NCBI RefSeq assembly: GCF_030272615.1
Contig: NC_081414.1
Location: 306,761,664 to 306,825,663 of the forward strand
Source of the DNA: Cryptomeria japonica
Taxonomy: Eukaryota > Streptophyta > Pinopsida > Cupressales > Cupressaceae
Length of the DNA: 64,000 bases
Direction of reading: 5' to 3'
In this document: positions 47,340 to 59,870 of the stretch, piece after piece
Numbering within the stretch: position 1 is the stretch's first letter
Layout of the letters: every line of letters begins with the position of its first letter
Made by a program: the position numbers and the translations under genes
The notes under the pieces: generated by a model
The model's database searches: none
Told to the model about the DNA's origin: nothing
The model's input: the letters and a program-made list of their open reading frames with translations, nothing else

Positions 47340-48719
47340 AAAATTGAAAAGCAAAACAAAAACATGAATAACCCCTCTGTGCATAAACAGCTCACTGAGT
47401 ATACATCCAATGACATGCAATCCAACGCTGCACTTTACTGCAAATCACGCTTAAACAGATGAACTCTTTCAATCAAACTAGACATTCAAACTGATCAAAA
47501 TTGTCATATCAATCAACATCAAAATCAGTTGTCCTTGTATCTACTATCATGGGTCTTATACAGGGTGTGGTATACTCGAAACCAGACTGTGTCCTATCTT
47601 AGACGGGGTACCGCATGTCCTGAAACTAGACAACATGATCATCCTATCAACACTTTCAACTTTTGACAAAGAAGATCAAGATGTTTGTTTGAATTGTTGG
47701 AATTTGTGCATCTTATCTTTTTACTGATTTACTTTTGGCTTCGATCATGTTCCTATGTTGCTCGATGATGTCACTGAGTGATTTAGAGTGGCCGGGATGG
47801 TTCATGGTCCCTTTCTTTTTTGTTGTGATTGTTGTTTGTCTATGATGTGTTTGTCTTTTGCAAAAAGGGTTGCATTTCAGCTCTGGCCTTCAATGCCATG
47901 ATGCTATGCATCCATTTTGCTATATTAAAATAAAGGTTCTCACCTACAAAGTGCATTAGTGAAAGCAAGTTTTTCTTCATCTCTCACTGTCCTCTGTCTC
48001 ATTTTCTTCTTACTAACATTTCTTTTGTCAGTTCGGTTTAGTTCTCTGATCTCCAAAAACATATGTTGCATCTTGCATCCATTTGGTTAGTACATTTGCA
48101 TTATATCAAGCATCACATCAAGCATTTTATCCATTTCATATTATCAATGCATCAAAAACACATAAAAAATACATCCATACATGTTCCACAATGGTACACA
48201 AACAATGCATAAGTCATCCATACATAGAAAATAACATCAGTCATAACATGTTGCATCCCATTATATCGATGCATATCATATCATATATCATCATAATATT
48301 GGAGTACAAAATTGGACTGTCTGTCCTAAGTATGCCCCACAGGCTGACTACAAAATGTCAAGCTACATAATGTCCACTATCCATCATACGGAGCATGTGC
48401 CTCTGTCACTGGGTGCTCCCTCTGTCCTCCTCATCCCTGCCATGTCTCACGGATGATGTCCCTCCTGGTCCTGGCTATGGTGGTCTCATAGGTCCACTCA
48501 CCCCCACGTTGCTCAATGACCTCCGAGAGCATGTCCTGCTCTCTGTCCTTGATCATGCTCGATATGATGTTGCTCTCTGCTCTGGTGGGACTACACTCTC
48601 ATATAGTGTCCTCCAATGGCATATCTCCTCTCTAGTCTCTACCAACATCTGTGCCATCTCTCATGCACTGGCATCCCTAATTGACCCAATATACTCAATG
48701 ACTCTTTGTTCTTCTCGTT
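47340..48719 (+). other. Non-coding 3' region of element D
   Basis: No protein family is recognised. The open frames present are short and do not match anything visible. The part from about 48400 may include the decayed end of the antisense gene that starts at 50202. Confidence 0.5.
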
Positions 48720-50202
48720 GTGCCTAAGCTATCACTGTATCTTGAGCCGCTGTGAGTCTGGCTATCTCCACTCTGAACTGCTCATGCTCTCTCTCTAAAT
48801 TTGCAATATGATCATGCTAACTCGCTATGGTATCCCTGCACATCTCCATCTCCTCTATCCTAGCTGTCTCTGGCTCTATGGGTATATCTTGCAATGCCTC
48901 ATGCTCACCTGAATTTGGCTCATCCTTGTCATCCCCCTCCTCATCTTTGTCCTCATCATCCCCCTCATCCTCATCCCCACCCTCATCCTCCTATTCCTCA
49001 TCATCTCCCTCCTCCTCTCTTGTGAGTGGGAAGTCCTCCTGTCTCCTAGGTACTAGAATGTCCAGATCTGTCAATGGCACTGGCCGTCATCGTGCAAACC
49101 ATCGCTCATACTCCTCTGTCATCCCGGCATCCACTACATCTGATCTCCAATCCCACTATCTCTATTGTAGCTATGAGAAGTCAGCATATGCTATGTGTGG
49201 CTGAATCATACTCCCCCACTGACTCGTCTCTTTGTGAGATCAGGCAAAGTGTGCAGTCCTCTTGGGTACATCCTGCCTCTCTCCAAACTGTCATCTGACT
49301 CTCTCTGGTAGGTACATCTCAATCAGTCTCTAGTGATTCACTGGTCACCCAATTAGGTACCTCTCCTGTCTGCAATACTGTAACTCCTCACTGTCATCTG
49401 ACCATCCCGGGCAATCACAATATGGCCTCCATATGAACTCTCTCAATCTGTCTAGCTCATGTCACCAATACAATATGTATCCAAAAGGACCCTATCTCAG
49501 TGCTCCCCCATAGTAGTACACATATGGTTAGTGTGGTACTACCTGTCTCTCTGCAATCGGTCGACATATGGCTATGTGCTCAAATGCCCATACCTATAAT
49601 AGTGTGACTCCACAACTCAAAGTCTGCACTCCCTGATATGCTATCTGATGCAGCTGAAAATACAGCATAGCCAGTACACATGGTCCCCATGTGTACACCA
49701 TCATCTCTTTTTCCATCTGCTCTAGTACTCTTCCCCATCCAATAGGGAATCCATGTCCTCGTCTGTCTCCTGCTAGTAGAAATGCTATCACCACATATCG
49801 CCGATCGTACTCTGATGCCATGGTCTCCTAGCCAATCTCCCTCTCCACAATATCCAGATCATCTACGTCACACTCAAATAATTTGCACAACATGTCTCTC
49901 CCTATCACTGGGTCATACTCTACCATCTATCCATGAATCGGAATGCGGAGGATACACCATACATCCTCTAGTGTCACCGTCGCCTCTCCAGTCGCCAGAT
50001 GGAATGAGGAACTCTCTGAATGCCATCACTCTGCCAATGCGGTAAGCAGTCTTGTGTTTGCCCTAATCTTGGGCATGAATGTGACATAGTATATCCCAAG
50101 TCCTGCTAATGTATCTTTGTCCGTGCTCCTGAGTCTATGTCGTAACATGAAGTAGTCAGGTCGGTTCTCCCATGTGATCAATGGATACTGTCGACTCTGC
50201 AT
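48720..50202 (-). pseudogene. Antisense plant mobile domain (PMD) pseudogene inside element D
   Basis: Read on the minus strand from an ATG at 50202 (MQSRQYPLITWENRPDY) it shows the plant mobile domain signature: ALAE-stop-WHSESSSFHLATGE, then ATVTLEDVWCILRIPIHG (about 50060-49990), MVYTWGPCVLAMLYFQLHQI (about 49700), VWAFEHIAICRPIAER and RVR-stop-QFGERQDVP (about 49270). An Asp/Glu-rich tail (about 48900-49030) and a short coiled coil follow. PMD proteins are plant proteins found both as host genes and in transposons. Their activity is not firmly known. More than ten in-frame stops make this copy inactive. The Ser/Pro-rich plus-strand frame here is only the complement of the acidic tail. Confidence 0.75.
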
Positions 50203-50379
50203 CACAATTGGGGCACATTATTTGTTAGTTTTAGGTTTTGCTCCTACGGGTTGCATTTCCTCATTTCATGTCTAAATCAAGGTGTTTTTCATCTATTCTG
50301 ACCTATCCTACCCTTATCCCCCCTTTTCGGATCATTTGCATGCTGTTTTCGACCTAAATTGAGTTCCCAGGGCACAACT

Positions 50380-50500
50380 GTGCCTGTGTTGTGTATCTTT
50401 CACCTGTGTCACATGTTTTGCACCTGTGTTCCCCTACACAAGCACAAAAGACCCTACACAAGCATAGGATTTGCCCTACACAAGCACACAAGTTAGTTTC
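50380..50500. repeat. Short direct and inverted repeats near the 3' end of element D
   Basis: Two or three CACCTGTGT words are followed by three CCCTACACAAGCA words, which are close to their reverse complement. They echo the GCCTGTGT tandem repeat in the leader. Confidence 0.65.
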
Positions 50501-51008
50501 GGCATCCCCTGTGGGCCCCGCAATGTCCCGCAAGCAAGTCAAATTCATCAAATTGAAAACATGGGTTTTTGAGACACATACCACTGCTCCCATGTTGTCT
50601 GGTCATCTGTATGTGCGTACATGTTCTCCAAGGTGATCTACCATTGGAATGTTCACCATCTCTCTGCAAGTGTCCTTTTCCAGAGCAACAAATCCTCCTA
50701 TTTGGCTAGTGCAAATGAGCAATTTTCACTCTCTTTGCCTCATTTATAGATCTTTGTCAATGCATAGATGGACATGCACCCTATCCATCTTATGTTGGTT
50801 GCGGTCTTTTACGTCTTCTTTTGCTTGTCCTTCATGCATCCGATCTCTGATTGTCAGTCTGTTCGATCCTATCATTTTTATCGATCAATTGGCCTCTTTT
50901 TTGCATGTTTCCGGCCAATTCCTCGAGGGGGCATGCATATGTCATTGTCATTGTTTGGAGAATTTTCATTATTGTTCTTTGAAACAATTCTTAAAATTGC
51001 ATTGTCTC

Positions 51009-51022
51009 AAAGAGGGGCAAAA
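51009..51022 (+). other. Polypurine tract of element D
   Basis: AAAGAGGGGCAAAA directly precedes the 3' LTR start TGTAGACACC. Confidence 0.85.
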
Positions 51023-52532
51023 TGTAGACACCTAAAAATGGTCAACGCTTGCGGAATCATACTTTAACATTTGTGCATTGCCTTATTTTAGGGTTTTTGC
51101 ATTGCATTAACATTTCTCCTATGTCACGCATTTGGTCTTTATCCTTTGTGAGCATCGAGTCATTCTTCTTCATTCTTCATTTATCTCGCTTTCAAATTTG
51201 GTCTTGTCAACAACAATCTTCAGTCGTGATTTTGGTCAATCTGATCCTGTCGCATCTATGTGCATATTCATTTGTCATCATTTTGGACATCGTCAATCCT
51301 AATTAGGGTTTTGTCCTCTTATCAATCTTGTCATCATGCAATTGATTTGTCATCGATTCTTGTCTTTTGATCAATTTGTCATCAATCTTGTCATTTTGCA
51401 ATCTATTTTGTCATCGATCCTTGTCTTCTTGTCAATTTTGTCATTTTTGCGATCGATTTGTCATCGATCGTTGTCCTTCTCAATCGTGTCAATTTGGATC
51501 AATTTGTCATTGTTCCTTGTCAATTGGTGCATTTATCAATCAAATCATTTTATCACATTGGTCTTTTGTTAATCAGAGTCATGATCAAGTCAATCAGTCT
51601 TACATCACGACCTAATTGTCATCCTTGCATTTTTAATTCATCTTTTAGGGTTTCATGATTTTAGTCATTTAACCCTGTTTGTCATTTCTCCCTCTAGGTT
51701 AAATAATTTATTTATTTATCCTAGGTCTTTGTGTCACAATTAAATGTTTAATTTAATTGGCTAACTAATTATTCTTCTTTTTGTGAATTAATTAATAAAT
51801 GACAAATTATTAATTGATTTACCTAATTTCTCCTAATTCCTAATTCCCTCTTTGTGAATTAATTAATAAATGAAAAATTATTAATTAATTCACTAAATTC
51901 CTAATTTCCTCATTTTCCTAATTCCTAATTTCAATTTTTTCCTATTTTCCTCCTAATTTCATGGGAATGACATTTAAATTTGTCATAATTTGTCATAATT
52001 GACAATCAATCAATTTTTCACATAGAAAGTTGTCATAAATTTGTCATGAATTATCAATCAATCAATTTGGCATAGAAAGTGCAAATTTGTCATAAATTTG
52101 TCATAATTGACATAGTTGATTTGCAATTTCCATTTGAATTGAATCATGCTAATTTGATCATTTCTCCAATTTGTCTATAAATTGGATGAATTTCTTCAAT
52201 CTCGGCTAATAATAATGAATTGTTTGAATTACTTTGTCGAATCAATCATGCTTTGAGTATTCTTGTGCCAATGTCAATCTTGCTTTCACATTAGGTTTAT
52301 GCACTTGAAGGTGAGATCCACAAACAAAAGGTCATTTGGAGAAGAAAGAAGGACAATGGAGCTGCATGAACGAGACATTTGAATCTGCATCTGGTTTGCT
52401 TAGTTTTTAGTTTTGAATGTTTTATTTTCATGTCTTTATTGAGTGTGTTAGGATTGATCATTGCAATCTACTTTTGTGATTGAGCTATTATTAATACTAC
52501 TTGCTTTGATGATTTTCGATTTCCTAGCTATA
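51023..52532 (+). repeat. 3' LTR of element D
   Basis: Matches 34875-36411. It ends CCTAGCTATA (the 5' copy has CCTAGGTACA) and is followed by GCAAG. A 30- to 40-base AT-rich block of the 5' LTR (near 35695-35735) is missing here. Confidence 0.92.
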
Positions 52533-54977
52533 GCAAGTACCAGTATCGAGTAGGTATGAGGTATTGACTCCACTTGGTTCCATAGGTCTGAGCATGCATG
52601 ATATATCTGATGGGAGTGGAGGAGATAGTTGTTGTACCTGAGCTTGACCACAGTTACACTCGTATGAGTGTTGTTAGTCGGTTGTGTTTCCCCGTCTAGC
52701 TATTATGCGTACCATGGTGCCTTGGTTTGGTCATTTGGGAGTCGTCATTTGATATGTCTTTGTTTTGCGTGTTTCCATTTATTTAAATGGTTATTTTATT
52801 TAAATGGATGATGCTATCTTGTATTGGCATAATCATTTAATTAATATGCTCTATGATTATTGATTTATTTAAATTAATGATTGCTAGATTAAATGGCTAA
52901 ATGGCTTAATTTATTGTGTAAAGTTGCATAATGTGTTTTGTGGACTGAAATGATTAGTTGCCTAGCCATTTAAATGAAAAATGCTTATGTTGGAAGAAAG
53001 TATTTTGGATATAGAAATTAACAAAACCTTTCCTTTTTGCTTTTCCATTTGACTTTTGCTTTTTCATTTTTAATTGTTGGAAAATAATTATTTTTAGAAA
53101 AAGGAATCTGATTGTTTTTACTTTTTAAATATTTTTTTTCTGATTGGATGAATAACTTTCAACCTAAAAGTTTAGGTTAAAGGATAATTTTTCATGCTAT
53201 TCTGGGGATTCACGAGAAGAAGAGGAGGAGAATTTTTTGAGAGAAAATTCTGGAAAAATTTTCTGGAGGAGCTAGAAATTCGACCTGGTTGCAAGACTAG
53301 AATTTCTTCATCTCTTTGCTTGCTAATTGCTTCAAGGTTGGAGGTTCTCTTGTTTTTTAATTGTTTTTTTTTTTTGAAATTTTTAGTTTGCTTCCTGTGT
53401 TTGGAAATTTATACAATCTTCCTGTAGATGTTTGTGGAATAATTGGAATGGAAGAAATAGTCTTTATTATTGTTGGGTTTGTGAAATATATATCACATGT
53501 TTACATTTAGGAAGGAAATAGTTCACTTCTCTATCTATTGTGTGTTTGATCTTGAAAATCAATTTCTTGCTTTACCTCTTCTATTTGGAATGAATGAACT
53601 AGATTTAGCTTACTATGTGCTTTCTAGTTTCATGTTGCATAGATTTGGGGTCCTTGTGGGACTATATTTCATCTTTTACCTTGCTGGTAAATATCCATTT
53701 GAGAAAATTAGATTCGGCACTATGTATGTGTGTGCCTATGATCTGATCTGGGAATGAATCATTTTCATGTTTAAATGATTTGGTGGAGTGTTGATTTTAA
53801 TGCCTTAGAGGCATGTGTTTTTATTTGTTTCATAGACTTTACTACTCCCATGATGGGCTTGTCTCATCACGTGAGTCGGTAGTGTCTGCTACCCTCAAGT
53901 AGTAGAACTACCAGTCGGCAGCACTGCTACACAGTAGCAATGCTACCGGTCGGTAGCACTGCCACCGGTTGATAGCAGCACTACTAATCGGTAGGTTTGT
54001 TACCGGTTGGTAACAGTGCTACCAGTTGGTAGCGGCTGCTACCAGTGGTAGTTGGACTACCGGTTGGAAGTATGCTACCAGTTGGTAGCAGTGCTACTAG
54101 TGGGCAGTGGTTGTTACTAGAACTTAGTTGGAACTAGAGGTTCAGGAGAGGTTACTAGGATAGTGAGCTGGGACCTATGGAGGTTTACCATGGTATCCAT
54201 CTTAAGCTATGTGATGACACTCTCTCATTTCATTCGCTTGTGTGTTTGTGATGCTAAGTCACCCAGATTTTTGTGGGGTCATTTTGTGCTGTCATGGATT
54301 CATATTGTTTTGTCGACCATGTCATGCTTATGCTTGATTGAGGGTCCTCAGCTATCTCCTAGCATGGTGGGATGATTCCATTTGGGAATTACATGGTCGG
54401 GTGGTAGTGCCACTTCCCATTAGATGTTTGGAATTGTACCTTCATGCGAGGATTGGCTTCACATGTGTTCCCGTGGTTCATGACTCATGCTTCATCTCTT
54501 GTTGAATATTATTGTTATTTGGAGACCCTTGTGGTCATTGTTTCATAATACCATTGATCTTATGTAACCTTGTAGTTGGCTGAATTCTATCCTTATATGT
54601 TTATTGAAAAGCTATGTATTGGAAGAGCAATGTAATCCTATATTGGGATGTTTTTATCAGTTTCCCTTATTATGCTTGTAAATGCTCATTGAAGTGGATA
54701 TTATATTGTATCCTTTCAATCTTTCTATGATGAATCTTTATTTGCTTATGGCTTCTTGTGATCATTGAGTTAATGATGCATATGTTGATTTATGATCTTG
54801 TGGAATTTGTTCTTGAAGTTAATTCTTCATTGGTAACCCTTAGGAATTCTGGTGTAAGTCTTTCGCTTGTATTCTTGTGCATCTTGTGTAAATGCACTTA
54901 TGATGTTTATACTTGTAAAAAAAATTGTTTCACCCTTGTTGTGGGTTTTCCTTTGGGGTTCCCAGTGGGGCATTACA
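52533..54977 (+). repeat. LTR2 of the array, right part, with internal deletion
   Basis: It resumes with GCAAGTACCAGTATCGAG, matching LTR1 near 14093 and LTR3 near 60275. At about 54119-54121 it jumps from the minisatellite directly to ACTTAGTTGGAAC, skipping about 930 bases present in LTR1 (about 27930-28858) and LTR3. It ends GGGGCATTACA at 54977. Confidence 0.9.
53875..54119. repeat. Palindromic minisatellite in LTR2
   Basis: The same GGTAGCAGTGCTACC-type units as in LTR1, in a different number and order. The deletion of LTR2 starts within this block. Confidence 0.83.
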
Positions 54978-54979
54978 TT

Positions 54980-54991
54980 TGGTATCATAGC
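54980..54991 (+). other. Primer-binding site of internal C
   Basis: TGGTATCATAGC two bases after LTR2, identical to internal B. Confidence 0.85.
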
Positions 54992-55131
54992 CCATGTTTC
55001 AACACTGGGTACTCTGGGTTTGTAGTGAGCACATTTGCTTTGACTTTTTTAGTTTAGGTCTTGTGGTGTGACTTCCTTGTGTCTTTCTTTGCCTTTGATC
55101 TGAACCTTTTTCTCTTGTGCAGTATTAGGTC

Positions 55132-55403
55132 ATGGCTAGGAAAGCCAAGGGAGGTGGCCGCACCAGAGGTAGAGGAGGAGGAAGGGGTTGAGGTTCCGAT
55201 CGCCATAGTCCTTCACCACCACCCACTCATGCGAGTGTGGATAGAGATCCGTAAGTTCATTAGGAGGAACCACATTTAGTAGAGCAGGTTCCCGAAAGGG
55301 AGGATCTACGTCAAATGTTTTAGAAGGTGCTAGCTAGACTAGGCCCCAGACCCGAGGTGGATCAGCCCATCGATGGCCGGGTAGAGGAATTGCTTCAGCA
55401 GAT

Positions 55404-55446
<43 letters not shown>

Positions 55447-56460
55447 AGAGAGACAGAGAGACAGAGAGATAGAGAGATCTACTAAAAGGAGAGAGGCCCC
55501 AAGGGACATGGATCTAGCTATCTTAGGGCACATGAGGGACTTGATGAGGTCCAATCCTCCCTTCTTTTATGGAAAAGGTACTAGTCTCAAGGCAGAGACC
55601 TGGCTTATCAATTTAGATTGTTATTTTACTATGTATCCTTATAGTAGTAACAACAAGGCGAGATGTGCAATCATGCATCTTGAGAGCTTCACATCTATCT
55701 GGTGGAGATTAGAGGAAGAGAGGATCGATGTGAGCATTAACACCGCATCTTAGGAGATCTTTTTGGAGAGGTTAAGGGCACGATTCCTCTCACCCCAATG
55801 GAGGAATTCATGAGTAGATGAGTTCTATGCTCTACGCTAGTTTGGGTTGTCAGTGGATCAGTTTGAGTACAAGTTCTATGAGCTCAAACATTATGCCAGG
55901 ATTGGCAATGATGAGGCTATGCTTGTGCAGCTCTTCTTGAGGGGTCTTAATGACCACATCAGTGGAGGAGTGAGAGTTTTTGAGCCTACTTCAATAGAGG
56001 TAGCCATGGCAAAATCTAGGTTGGTAGAGTAGAACCTTAGCCGTGCTCATGGCGGCCAGCCTGGAGTTTAGATTGGGAGTGATCCTTTTAGTGTATCTAG
56101 AAGTAGAGAGAATCAGCCCCAGACTTCTACACCTCTTAGGGGTTTTGAGGCACCCACTAAGGGTGGATAGCAGAACCAATAGCTAAGACCGAAGTAGTCT
56201 CAGGGCCAGCAGGGTAGCATATCTCAGTCCTAGAAGAGCAGAAGATGGCAAAAGGGTAGGCATACCTTTTTAGGGCATTCTTCTCTAGGAGCATCTTAGC
56301 CCCCTAGTGGAGAGAGCTTTCAGCAGTCCAATGGACCGTCTAGTAGTAGAGGACCAGTTAGGGGAGCTTGCTTCACTTGTGGTCAATATGGCCACAAGGC
56401 CACTTAGTATCCTCAACATCCTCACCAAACAAGCAGTCAGAGGCAAACCACATCAGAGCT
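55132..56460 (+). pseudogene. gag: Internal C gag
   Basis: The ATG at 55132 opens MARKAKGGGRTRGRGGGRG. A long Arg-Glu run (from about 55405) precedes the gag core (FFYGKGTSLKAETWLINLD; TSIWWRLEEERIDV; LSVDQFEYKFYELKHYA). The knuckle at about 56365-56408 reads CFTCGQYGHKAT-stop-Y: His is kept but the last Cys is Tyr and a stop precedes it. The core is in one frame from about 55406. Confidence 0.82.
55403..55478. repeat. Expanded GA microsatellite in internal C gag
   Basis: A GA run with CAGAGA and AAGAGA interruptions encodes about 25 residues of Arg/Glu/Gln/Asp. The equivalent run in B is only 18 bases. Confidence 0.9.
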
Positions 56461-56464
56461 GACA

Positions 56465-56910
56465 ATGGGGGATGCAGGCAGATCCCATAGAGTATTTGCA
56501 GCGGTGGATCATTGTCAGGCTGAGCATCAAAGTACTATGATTGAGACCACAGGTGTGTTGTGTAGTACCCCTATCTATGTACTTTTTGATTCTGGTGCTT
56601 TAGATTCTTTTATTTCTTCATCCATTGTGCAGCAGTGTGGGCTTGTGTCTACTAAGCAGGCAGATAGGTGGCAAGTAGAGTTGGCTACCGGTGTGCTAGT
56701 GTATGTAGATGCCTTTGTTCCTAGTTGTGAGTTGGACCTAGGACCCTTTGTCACTTCAGTTAACCTTTGAGTCATTCCTTTGGGGTCTTATGGAGTTGTG
56801 TTGGGGATGTATTGGTTATCATCTCACAGTGCTTATGTAGACTATCATCTGAAGATAGTAGAGTGTGTAGATGACCATGGCAGGAGAGTGGGGATCGTTG
56901 GAGTTCAATG
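56465..56910 (+). pseudogene. pol: Internal C aspartic protease
   Basis: The loop VLFDSGALDSFISS keeps the DSG active site. The usual GMDWL segment reads GMYWL here (about 56808), with Asp changed to Tyr, and a stop follows the FVTSVNL segment. Confidence 0.8.
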
Positions 56911-56911
56911 A

Positions 56912-57840
56912 TTGATATCCTTACGTATGATTTCTATTGTGCAACTTAGGTGGTGCATCCATCAAGGGTGTCATATTTTCATAGTTTCTCTTGAGGATGT
57001 GGATGAGGGAGAGAGTCGAGAAATTGCTCTTGATGGTCACCCTATTCTTCGAGAGTATGTGGATGTGTTTCCTTTGGATATTCTTGGTATGCCTCTGAAA
57101 CGAGACATAGATTTTTGCATTGACTTCGTTTGTGGCACAGAACCTATTTTGAGAGCACCATATCTAATGACTACTTAGGAGTTGAGTGAGTTGACGTTGC
57201 AAGTTGAGGAGTTGTTGGCCAAGGGATTCTTTCATCCTAGTGTTTCTCCTTGGGGTGCGCCAGTTATCTTCATCAAGAAGAAGGATGGTTCTCTTCGATT
57301 ATGCATTTATTATCGACAATTGAATAAGGTAACCATCTGGAACTGATGTCCATTGCCTCATATAGATGATCTCTTTGATCACATGAAGGGAGCCAAGGTG
57401 TTCTCTAAAATAGACCTAAAGTCTGGGTATCATCAGTTGCACATTCAAAATGTAGACATTCATAAGATGGCATTTTATACATGTTATGGTCACTATGATT
57501 TCACAGTGGTGCCATTTGGGATGGCGAACACACCTTTAGTGTTCATGAGTCTTATGAATGAGGTCTTTTTCACCTACCTTGACCACTTTTTTCTTGTGTT
57601 CTTGGATGACATATTTATTTATTCTAGATCCATGAAAGAGCATGAGGGTCACTTGCGTCAGGTATTGAAGTTCTTGAGGGAGAATCAACCTCTTGCAAAT
57701 TTGGCATAGTGTGATTTCTCCTATCAAAGGTGAGCTATCTTGGTCATATAGTTTCAGGAGAACATGTATCCATGGATCCTTCTAAGATCCAAACCATTGT
57801 TGATTGGCCAGTGTTGACCAATGTTTCAGTAGTGTGAAGT
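56912..57840 (+). pseudogene. pol: Internal C reverse transcriptase
   Basis: The entry segment RDIDFCIDFVCGTEPILRAP is followed by [14 protein letters not shown] (Asp of CIDYR is Tyr), [35 protein letters not shown] and the catalytic FLDDIFIYS at about 57600. It is in the same frame as gag and protease down to about 57709. Few stops lie in the RT core, which makes this the best preserved chromovirus RT in the window. Confidence 0.85.
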
Positions 57841-58340
57841 TTCATGGGTTTGGCCGAATATTACCGTCGCTTTGTTCATAGCTTTTCTTAGATAGGCCAT
57901 CCGATTACTTCTCTTCAAAGGAAAGGGAAGAAGTTTGTTTGGTCAGAGCAGTGTGAATTGGCTTTTCATACTTTGAAGTAACTCCTTGTTAGTGCTCCGA
58001 TTTTGGCAGTTCTTGACCCGTCCAGAGATTTCATGGTATGCACAGATGCCTATTTAGAAGGTATAGGTGTGGTGCTTATTCAGGATGGACGTGTGGTTGC
58101 CTATTAGTCTCGTAAAATCAAGGATCACGAGTTGAAGTATCCATTTCATGACTTGGAGTTGGCAGCTATAGTGCATGGATTGGTTCATTGGAGACATTTC
58201 CTATTAGGTCGTCGGTTTGAGCTACATAGTGATCACCACAGTTTGTAGTATATTTTCACGCAGCCAAACTTGAATTCTCGACAGTGAAGATGGATGGAAT
58301 TCCTCTACGAGTATGATTTTCAGGTTCATTATACTCAGGG
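57840..58340 (+). pseudogene. pol: Internal C RNase H
   Basis: The connection segment MGLAEYYRRFVHSF is followed by [38 protein letters not shown] and ELHSDHHSL-stop-YIFTQ. A stop also replaces Glu in the YESRK segment. Frames shift near 57830. Confidence 0.82.
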
Positions 58341-58479
58341 GAAAGAGAATGTAGTGTTAGATTCTTTGAGCCATAGGCGGCATGAGGTTGCAACATTGTC
58401 ACTTAGTGTGGACTTGAGTGATAGAACTCTTGGAGTTCTTCCTCAGGACACCTAGTATCAGGATGTTAGAGCCGTGGTG

Positions 58480-59846
58480 GAGTCTGGAAGACCATTGGAG
58501 GGTAGATATTCTGGATATATTTTTGAGTCAGATGGTCTTCTGAGACATCTTGGATGGATCTATGTACCTCCTTTGGAGGGTCTTCACATTTTGATCATGA
58601 CTGAGGCCCATCGTGCACCTTATTAGGCGTACCCTGGGGTCAAGAAGATGCACGCAGATCTTAGATAGATATATCATTGGGCTAGTATGAAATGTGACAT
58701 TTGTGATTTTATGTCCAAGTGCTTGGAATGTCAACAGGTGAGGGTAGAGTATCAGCACCCTATAGGGCTTTTATAGCCGAATTTGATACCGGATTGGAAA
58801 TGGGATATTATTTCCATGAATTTCATAGTAGGGTTGCCTGTTTCTTCATGGCATCATGATGCCATCATGGTCATTGTTGATAGATTGACCAAGGTTGGCC
58901 ATTTTGTTCCTATTCAATCTTCTTATACTGTAGAAATGGTGGCACGAGTCTTCTTGGAAGATGTGGTGAGGTTGCATGGGATCCCAAGGTGGATCATTTC
59001 TGATAGAGACCCTATCTTTACATCGGCCTTATGGACCTCACTTTAGCATGCATTGGGGACCCAGTTAAACTTTAGTTCAACTTATCACCCAAAGATCGAT
59101 GGTGAGACTAAGCATGTGAATCGGGTCTTGGAGGACATGCTTTGCATGTATGTTATGGATGAGTAGTCACATTGGGAGGAGTATCTTTGCCTTGTGGAGT
59201 TTTATCATAATAACAGATATCACAAATCTATAGGCATGTTGCCCTTCGAGGCATTGTATGGTCATCCTTGCAATACTCCTTTGAGTTGGGATCGGTTGGA
59301 GGATAGGGTGTGTTTAGGATTGGATTTGCTTCATGAGATGGAGCATCAGGTTGAGAAGATTCGTGGGTATTTGGTTGCTGCCCATGATAGGCAGAAGAAG
59401 TATGCCATTGCTCATAGAGTCGATCACCAGTTTTCTGTCAGCATGTGTTCTTGAGAGTGCATCCGCAGAAGAGTCTAATCCGTTATGGAAAGGGATCTAA
59501 GTTGGTGCCTTTTTTGGTAGGCCCTTTTGAGATCCTTGAGAGGATAGGATTTGTTGCCTACCATATTGCATTACCGCCGAGTCTATCTCGCATCCATGAT
59601 GTCTTTCATGTTTTTGTTCTTCGTCCTTATCATTGTGATGTGACCCATGTTCTTGATTGGAATGCTTTGCAAGTCAAGGATGTGAAGCTTTCCATGGAGC
59701 CCATGCACATCCTTCAGCATTGGGATTTGACCCTCAGGGGTCATACCATCGAGCAGGTAAGGGTCCTATGGGACCCCAGTGATGAGTCCCCTGCGACTCG
59801 GGAAGATGTAGCGAAGATGAGAGAGCTTTATTCTTATCTATTTTAG
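58480..59846 (+). pseudogene. pol: Internal C integrase and chromodomain-like tail
   Basis: The zinc region (HRAPY ... CLECQQVRVEYQHP) is followed by the core, which starts SMNFIVGLP: the first catalytic Asp is Asn. The second Asp segment IISDRDPIFTSALW is intact, while KIDGETKHVNR has Lys at the catalytic Glu. [18 protein letters not shown] and the tail with RVLWDPSDESPATREDV and MRELYSYLF follow, ending at 59844-59846. Frameshifts lie before 58783 and near 59445. Confidence 0.84.
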
Positions 59847-59870
59847 GCTTTGAGGAGTAAGCCTAGGCTT

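Larger units (their letters stand above)
34875..52532 (+). mobile_element. Element D: Tat/Ogre-type Ty3/gypsy retrotransposon inserted in LTR2
   Basis: LTRs of 1,537 and 1,510 bp flank 14.6 kb of internal DNA. The layout is a 2-kb leader, gag, protease, a G-patch-like segment, RT, RNase H, a second (archaeal-type) RNase H, integrase, a long 3' region and an antisense plant-mobile-domain pseudogene. The duplicated RNase H and large size are hallmarks of the Tat lineage (Ogre/Retand type). Gag through integrase is one reading frame of 2,726 codons broken only by stop codons. Confidence 0.9.

Noticed and set aside
48083-48370. Open frame of 95 codons in the 3' region of element D
   Set aside because: His/Ile-rich low-complexity product with no recognisable motif. 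It is likely chance in AT-rich DNA.
48827-49204. Ser/Pro-rich open frame on the plus strand
   Set aside because: It is the complement of the Asp/Glu-rich tail of the antisense PMD pseudogene.
48720-50202. PMD sequence as an intact host gene
   Set aside because: It lies wholly inside element D between pol and the 3' LTR and has more than ten in-frame stops.
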